NCBI GenBank assembly: GCA_001507425.1
Contig: LMAJ01000034.1
Location: forward strand, 1 to 46,447
Length of the DNA: 46,447 bases
Source of the DNA: Flavobacteriaceae bacterium CRH
GTDB lineage: Bacteria; Bacteroidota; Bacteroidia; Flavobacteriales; Flavobacteriaceae
Reading direction: 5' to 3'
Every line of letters starts with the position of its first letter. Positions within the stretch are counted from its first letter, which is position 1. A program made the position numbers and the translations under genes. The notes below the pieces were generated by a model. That model did no database searches and was not told the DNA's origin. It saw only the letters and a list, made by a program, of their open reading frames with translations. Shown piece after piece: positions 42,173 through 46,447 of the stretch.

Positions 42173-43396
42173 ATGTTAAAAGTAATTTTTTACCAGAAAT
42201 CCGACAGAGTAAACAAGAACGGCGAATCTCCCATCTATGCACGTTTGAGTTACAATGACAGACAAATTTCAATGTCAACCGGACAAGCCATCTTAAAAGA
42301 AAGATGGGTCAGCACTAATAACCTTAGAAACCAGCTTAAAATTGAAAAGGAAATAGTAATCAAAAATCTACTAGATCTTTTCCAGCTTAATGCAGCCAAA
42401 AAATTCACTGAACTCTTCAGAATTGATCCTGAGGTTAACCTTCAATTATTAAAAGCTGAAATTACAGGCAAAGCCCAAATAGAACAGCCACAAGGGCCTA
42501 CAATAATTGAAATTTTGGAAACATACAATATATATTTTACTAAAAGAGTGAGCTCGGGAGAACGTGCTCCAGCCTCACTGCAGAAATACAAAAGAGCCAA
42601 AGATCTGCTTTTAAACTTCATTAGCAGCACCTACAAACAAGAAGACATGCTAGCATCTGAGTTATCAAGCTCGTTTGTATTTAAACTGGAGCAGTTCCTT
42701 AAATATGACAGCAGTTTTAAAGATCAGACAGGCATCAAAAACAATTCGGTGGTAAAATATATGAAGATGTATAAAACTGCATGCAATTACGCCATTAAAA
42801 TGGACTTGATCATAAAAAACCCATTCAACATTTATGACGGCAGGCTGAGCGTAAAAGATGCTGTTTTCCTAACCAAGCAGGAACTGAATACAATCGAGAA
42901 CAAAATATTTCCAACTCCCCGTCTGGAAAAGGTGAAGGATATATTCCTTTTCAGCTGCTACACAGGTTATGCCCCTGTCGATGCCTTGGAGCTGACCGAA
43001 AGAAACTTATCAGAAGATTCGACAGGAAATTTATGGATTATGACCAGCAGAGCTAAAACTGCCATAAGAGCTAATGTTCCGATACTGCCAACTGTTGAGA
43101 AAATTATTTCTAAATATAAAAACCAGCAGAAAGGTCTTATCTCAAAAATATCCAATCAGAAAATGAATGCTTATCTTAAAGAAATCGCTGATGTATGCAG
43201 CATAGACAAACATCTTACATGGTATGTTGCCAGACACACTTTTGCCACAACTGTAACTCTAGGGAATGGGGTAAGGCTTGAAAACGTATCAGCCATGATG
43301 GGGCATACCAATACCAAGCAGACACAGCACTATGCGAAGGTTTTAGATGTTAATATAATGGAAGATATGGAGAAAGTTAAATCTAAGTTTAGATAA
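42173..43396 (+). CDS. Tyrosine recombinase (Bacteroidetes-type integrase)
   Basis: The 407 residues have the arm-binding N-terminus (VIFYQKSDRVNKNGESPIYA), a SAM-like core-binding domain (about 110-220) and a catalytic domain. The active site is unusual. The first Arg of the R-HxxR-H/W-Y set is missing (CYTGYAPVDALELT has Ala267 where TGLR has Arg), as is known for IntDOT-like Bacteroidetes enzymes. The first His of HxxR is Tyr351 (WYVARHTFA), with Arg354 present. His378 (GHTNTKQTQ) and nucleophile Tyr387 (HYAKV) are kept. It lies just after att site 3 and probably moved the element to the right of that site. Whether it still works is uncertain because of the two replacements. Confidence 0.88.
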   Translation: MLKVIFYQKSDRVNKNGESPIYARLSYNDRQISMSTGQAILKERWVSTNNLRNQLKIEKEIVIKNLLDLFQLNAAKKFTELFRIDPEVNLQLLKAEITGKAQIEQPQGPTIIEILETYNIYFTKRVSSGERAPASLQKYKRAKDLLLNFISSTYKQEDMLASELSSSFVFKLEQFLKYDSSFKDQTGIKNNSVVKYMKMYKTACNYAIKMDLIIKNPFNIYDGRLSVKDAVFLTKQELNTIENKIFPTPRLEKVKDIFLFSCYTGYAPVDALELTERNLSEDSTGNLWIMTSRAKTAIRANVPILPTVEKIISKYKNQQKGLISKISNQKMNAYLKEIADVCSIDKHLTWYVARHTFATTVTLGNGVRLENVSAMMGHTNTKQTQHYAKVLDVNIMEDMEKVKSKFR

Positions 43397-43516
43397 CATA
43401 TTTTCAAATGGGACTTCTGAATTTGAGGCCTCTTAACCCTGTATGCTAGTCTGCCAAACCATCCTTAAAATGCCAATGACCTAGACAATAATCTTATACA
43501 TACTTTTCTTATATTT

Positions 43517-44289
43517 GGTTATGTCGCATATGCCAGAATCAAATATAAGAATTGAAGTAATTTAAAAGTTAGCCCGCCAGTTTACAGAATGATTTAAACA
43601 TAGTTGTACCATGTCAATCATCTGATTCTTTCTCAGCATATGCACAACTTCAATTCCACTCAATGTTCGTCTTGCTGATTCAAAGCTTTTAAAGCCTAAC
43701 CCGTTTTGTATCCTCCACTTTATAAATCGATGGTCCTGTTCTACAATATTGTTGAGATATTTACACTGCCGAATTTTAACCTTTGAGAATGAACGCTTGT
43801 TATAGACTTTGATAGCGGCAGTATTAGAACCACTTTTATCAATATTTATTACTCTTGGCTTGTAGTTATTACTAATTGCTTTAATTAGAAATGACTGAGC
43901 ACTCATTCTCTGTCTTTTTCTGGTCAAAAGAAAGTCTACTGTATTGCCTAATTTATCTACCGCTCGATATAAATAACACCAAATACCTTTTACTTTGATA
44001 TAGGTTTCATCCAATCTCCAACTCGCCCCCACTCTGACTTTTCTCTTCTTCATCTCTGACTCAAGCAAAGGTGTAAACTTATAAACCCAGCGCTGAATAG
44101 TAGCATGATCAACAGAAACTCCTCGCATTTTCATGATCTCTTCAACATCCCGATAGCTTAATGTAAACCTAAGCTTAAAATATACGGCCTGCAGTATAAT
44201 AGACTTCGGATAGCAATGACCTTTAGTATTCATGAGTTTAAGAATTTAAAAAGGCAAAGATAAAACTTAGCTTTAGATGCGACAGAACC
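43517..44289 (-). mobile_element. IS6-family insertion sequence, copy 1 (773 bp)
   Basis: The right end GATGCGACAGAACC (44276-44289) is the complement of GGTTCTGTCGCATC at the end of copy 2 (46044). The left end reads GGTTATGTCGCATA (43517-43530), with two mismatches. The 773 bp size and a single transposase gene fit IS6. The 8 bases outside the ends (CTTATATT and TGAATACT) do not match, so no target duplication is seen, as is common after recombination between copies. Confidence 0.85.
43562..44233 (-). CDS. IS6-family transposase
   Basis: The 223-residue protein is a complete DDE transposase of the IS6/IS26 type. It begins with a helix-turn-helix (LSYRDVEEIMKMRGVSVDHA, then TIQRWVYKFTPLLE). 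The catalytic triad is seen as DETYIKVKGIWCYLYRAVD for the first Asp, INIDKSGSN for the second, and LNNIVEQDHRFIKWR for Glu. The length is normal for the family and no internal stop is present, so it is probably active. It lies in the same orientation as the second copy at the window end. Such enzymes move by replicative or cointegrate routes and create direct repeats around passenger genes. Confidence 0.93.
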   Translation of the reverse strand: MNTKGHCYPKSIILQAVYFKLRFTLSYRDVEEIMKMRGVSVDHATIQRWVYKFTPLLESEMKKRKVRVGASWRLDETYIKVKGIWCYLYRAVDKLGNTVDFLLTRKRQRMSAQSFLIKAISNNYKPRVINIDKSGSNTAAIKVYNKRSFSKVKIRQCKYLNNIVEQDHRFIKWRIQNGLGFKSFESARRTLSGIEVVHMLRKNQMIDMVQLCLNHSVNWRANF

Positions 44290-44440
44290 TGAATACTTCT
44301 TCTAAAGGAGCTTCTTTAAAAAGCAATTCTAAAATTCGGTTTTTTAAAAATCCATAAGACAAATTTGTGTTTATTTTATAATCTAATTTTGTGTTTTGAT
44401 TCTTAACCTTTAATTCTTCTTCTAAATCGTTTAAAATAAT
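44290..44440 (-). pseudogene. Gene fragment cut by the IS6 end
   Basis: On the minus strand an open frame without a start reads LNDLEEELKVKNQNTKLDYK, then NRILELLFKEAPLEEVF, and runs straight into the IS right end. It resembles a helical piece of a signalling or regulatory protein, but I cannot identify it. No continuation is visible on the other side of the IS. Confidence 0.3.
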
Positions 44441-44585
44441 TTAACTGCATCTTATTCCAAGATTATGCTTACTCATACATTAGAAAATCGTACTCATTAC
44501 ATTTTTTGCATTATAAAAGCCTATTAGTTGGTATTTTTAATAAAGAAATTAAAAACTAGGTAGAAAACTCTAAAATTCTAATCAC

Positions 44586-45863
44586 ATGAAAAGCAAAAAA
44601 AACTTTACCGGCGCCATCGGTGCGTGGGTGACTAATGAGCTACATCCAGCAAACGCGACCTACAGCTCACCCAACAGCAATTTTAGTTCTATTAAGCTCA
44701 ACGGGATATACAGCACCCTTGATTACCTTAGCATCGGCTGGTTTGGAGTGGATATGAGTAACCCTAGCAGTCCCACCCTGCAAACCAGTAACACATATCT
44801 TGCACAACAGGTTTTAGATGCCCGTGCACAAAACCCGGACATCACCATATTTGCTTTACTGGCCTATACCCAAGAAATCACCAACGATCTCCAAACGATC
44901 ATCAACAACCCCGCCCTGCTGACCACTTTTGCTACCAATGTTGCCAACTTTCTGGCTAACAATGACCTCAATGGTTTCGACATTGATTGGGAACAGCCCA
45001 CGAGCCAACTCTCCCATAAGCAATGTGGCCAATGGCTCAACGCATTGGGTAAGACTTTCGGGGATACCTATTATCTGGCCATTTCGGCGAGTTCTAACCA
45101 GTCCGGTAATGTCAACAACCTGAATGCGGATGCTGTGAATGCCAATGTGGATGTGTTCAATTTGCAAAGTTACTGGGTTAGCGATCCTAGCGTATTTATT
45201 GCACACGGTATCAATGCCGATCTATTGGGATTTGGTGCTTATTTAGAAAGTGGTGTCACTGCGCTTTATGCTTCTCAGCAATACGCTGCTGGGATTCAGT
45301 ACCAGAGTAAGCAATACACCTACCAAACTATGATGAGTTGGCGGCTTGATTCTTCCAACTGGCCTTTCGAGCAAAGTCAGCAACTATTGATGCGGCCATA
45401 CCTGACCGGCCAACCGGATGTGGTTGTGTTCGACGATGGAGCCATCTTGAATGCGCAAACTACTCCTACTATTATCCAAAGTATCGTTATCCGTAGCGGA
45501 GATGTTGTGGATGCCATCCAATGTACCAATGCCAGCAGCGACGGCTCGTATGTGGTACAACTATTACAACACGGTGGTGATGGCGGCAATGGGAATAATC
45601 CGATCAATCTCACAAATGGCCTCACCGCTTTCAGTTACGTAACAGGCTACTGGTACGGACAAAATGTGGTAGTTCAAATCACCATCAACGGCACAAGTTA
45701 TCCCGCCACCATTAATCCCAATGTAGTTGATACACAAAATTTTCAGGTGACTGCTCCTGCGGGTAGAACTATTATTGCATTCAGTGGACAAACCTGTTAT
45801 GTGAATTTGGCAGGCGGAGGTTTCAGTTGGGTGTTATCGCAGATCAACGGAGTATTCGGTTAG
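44586..45863 (+). CDS. Leaderless GH18 glycosidase with C-terminal jacalin-like lectin domain
   Basis: Residues about 5-290 form a GH18 barrel with the intact catalytic motif NGFDIDWEQP (Asp132, Asp134, Glu136) and the strand YLSIGWFGVDMS. The chemistry expected is hydrolysis of beta-1,4-GlcNAc chains such as chitin, or N-glycan cleavage as in endo-beta-N-acetylglucosaminidases. Residues 300-425 resemble a jacalin-type beta-prism lectin (IQSIVIRSGDVVDAIQCTNA, then LLQHGGDGGNG, then VTGYWYGQNVVVQITI). No signal peptide precedes it, so normal Sec export is unlikely. The DNA is richer in GC than its surroundings and lies between two direct IS6 copies, so it was probably imported by them. It could be a toxin component needing another release path. 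Confidence 0.82.
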   Translation: MKSKKNFTGAIGAWVTNELHPANATYSSPNSNFSSIKLNGIYSTLDYLSIGWFGVDMSNPSSPTLQTSNTYLAQQVLDARAQNPDITIFALLAYTQEITNDLQTIINNPALLTTFATNVANFLANNDLNGFDIDWEQPTSQLSHKQCGQWLNALGKTFGDTYYLAISASSNQSGNVNNLNADAVNANVDVFNLQSYWVSDPSVFIAHGINADLLGFGAYLESGVTALYASQQYAAGIQYQSKQYTYQTMMSWRLDSSNWPFEQSQQLLMRPYLTGQPDVVVFDDGAILNAQTTPTIIQSIVIRSGDVVDAIQCTNASSDGSYVVQLLQHGGDGGNGNNPINLTNGLTAFSYVTGYWYGQNVVVQITINGTSYPATINPNVVDTQNFQVTAPAGRTIIAFSGQTCYVNLAGGGFSWVLSQINGVFG

Positions 45864-46043
45864 TGATTTTTTTATTCCCTCTGGTGCTCGTATGCAACGA
45901 GTGCCTACATAATATTTAAAAGATAATTGTAGCGTTTGTAACGCGGGCTAATAAAAAAAGGTTCTTAATACGTTTTATTAAGTAGTAAGTATCTAAAAAG
46001 CCACATTGCAAACGCTTTGATTTAGTTTATACAAGTAAAAGGG
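45864..46043. other. Spacer between GH18-lectin gene and IS6 copy 2
   Basis: No gene or clear terminator is seen. GC drops back to host level here. Confidence 0.5.
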
Positions 46044-46447
46044 GGTTCTGTCGCATCTTTCAGAATCAAATATAACACTTTAAGTAATTTAAAAGTTAGG
46101 CCGCCAATTTACAGAATGATTTAAACATAGTTATCCCTGGTTCAATCATCTGATTCTTTCTCAGCATATGCACAACTTCAATTCCGCTCAATGTTCGTCT
46201 TGCTGATTCAAAGCTTTTAAAGCCTAACTCGTTTTGTATCCTCCATTTTATAAAACGATGATCCTGTTCTATAATATTGTTGAGATATTTATACTGCCGG
46301 ATTTTAATCTTTGAGAATGAACGTTTGTTATAGACTTTGATTGCTGCAGTATTAGAACCGCTTTTATCAATGTTTATTACTCTTGGCCGGCAATTATTAG
46401 TAATTGCTTTAATTAGAAAAGACTGAGCGCTCATTTGTTGTCTTTTT
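46044..46447 (-). mobile_element. IS6-family insertion sequence, copy 2, cut by the window end
   Basis: It begins with the perfect terminal repeat GGTTCTGTCGCATC (46044-46057) and is similar to copy 1 throughout the visible 404 bases. Scattered substitutions show that the copies are not recent duplicates. Confidence 0.85.
46096..46447 (-). CDS. IS6-family transposase, C-terminal part only
   Basis: The visible frame includes INIDKSGSNTAAIKVYN (second catalytic Asp) and YLNNIIEQDHRFIKWR (catalytic Glu). It is highly similar to copy 1 until the last residues. There a one-base length difference gives MIEPGITMFKSFCKLAA in place of MIDMVQLCLNHSVNWRANF. The conserved catalytic core is unaffected. 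The start lies beyond the window. Confidence 0.85.
   Translation of the reverse strand, partial: KRQQMSAQSFLIKAITNNCRPRVINIDKSGSNTAAIKVYNKRSFSKIKIRQYKYLNNIIEQDHRFIKWRIQNELGFKSFESARRTLSGIEVVHMLRKNQMIEPGITMFKSFCKLAA

Noticed and set aside
43509..44297. IS6 copy 1 as a simple insertion with target duplication
   Set aside because: The 8 bases outside each end differ, so a clean insertion is not supported.

Overview
The window reads as an AT-rich Bacteroidetes genome, most like Flavobacterium. The reasons are very low GC, Bacteroidetes-type -7 promoter boxes (TAnnTTTG), a Bacteroidetes-style tyrosine recombinase, an IS6-family element and the families seen in nearly every gene. It is accessory DNA throughout. 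No housekeeping operon, rRNA or tRNA gene is visible, but fragments resembling the 3' end of a tRNA-Ser gene recur.

Layout. (1) 1-3150: a small hypothetical gene, a lipoprotein with Asp-box repeats, a DUF3024 gene and decayed DNA. (2) 3150-10100: a first module with an AraC regulator, an MFS transporter broken by one nonsense codon, a secreted dienelactone-hydrolase-like enzyme, a truncated S41 peptidase, IS21-like end repeats and a HigBA-type toxin-antitoxin pair with a perfect operator palindrome. (3) 10090-41900: an island whose core is a 21 kb minus-strand operon (39145 to 17758) for an extracellular contractile injection system (eCIS, the Afp/PVC type). It encodes a cap, sheath, two tubes, a DUF5908 protein, a LysM protein, a VgrG-like spike, PAAR, gp25, a J-like baseplate protein, a probable fibre, an Afp12-like protein, a tape measure, an AAA+ ATPase and a DUF4239 membrane protein. 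Convergent to it, at 10598-17744, lie three intact candidate effectors and at least three effector remnants. Divergent from it is a membrane-anchored GH18-like protein. (4) 41860-46447: a recombination site, a tyrosine recombinase and two IS6-type elements in direct orientation around a leaderless GH18-jacalin gene.

How it works together. The operon should build a contractile particle that is free or cell-anchored. The three effectors share a nearly identical N-terminal leader, an LLQGKF-containing linker and a DUF4157 domain with an HEAWH motif. Their C-terminal domains are unrelated, as expected of interchangeable toxins loaded by one common signal. The first toxin domain is clearly richer in GC than its own leader, and the array also holds headless and truncated leaders plus short GGGGTCAGAGTC-type repeats. 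This points to repeated swapping of toxin tips onto a resident leader.

The most notable points are the effector array with its unrecognised C-terminal domains, a sheath carrying an inserted ~150-residue Ala/Lys/Asp-rich coiled coil, a DUF4239 membrane protein ending the eCIS operon, and a pattern of short direct repeats, each followed by a hairpin, that delimit successive accessory modules.
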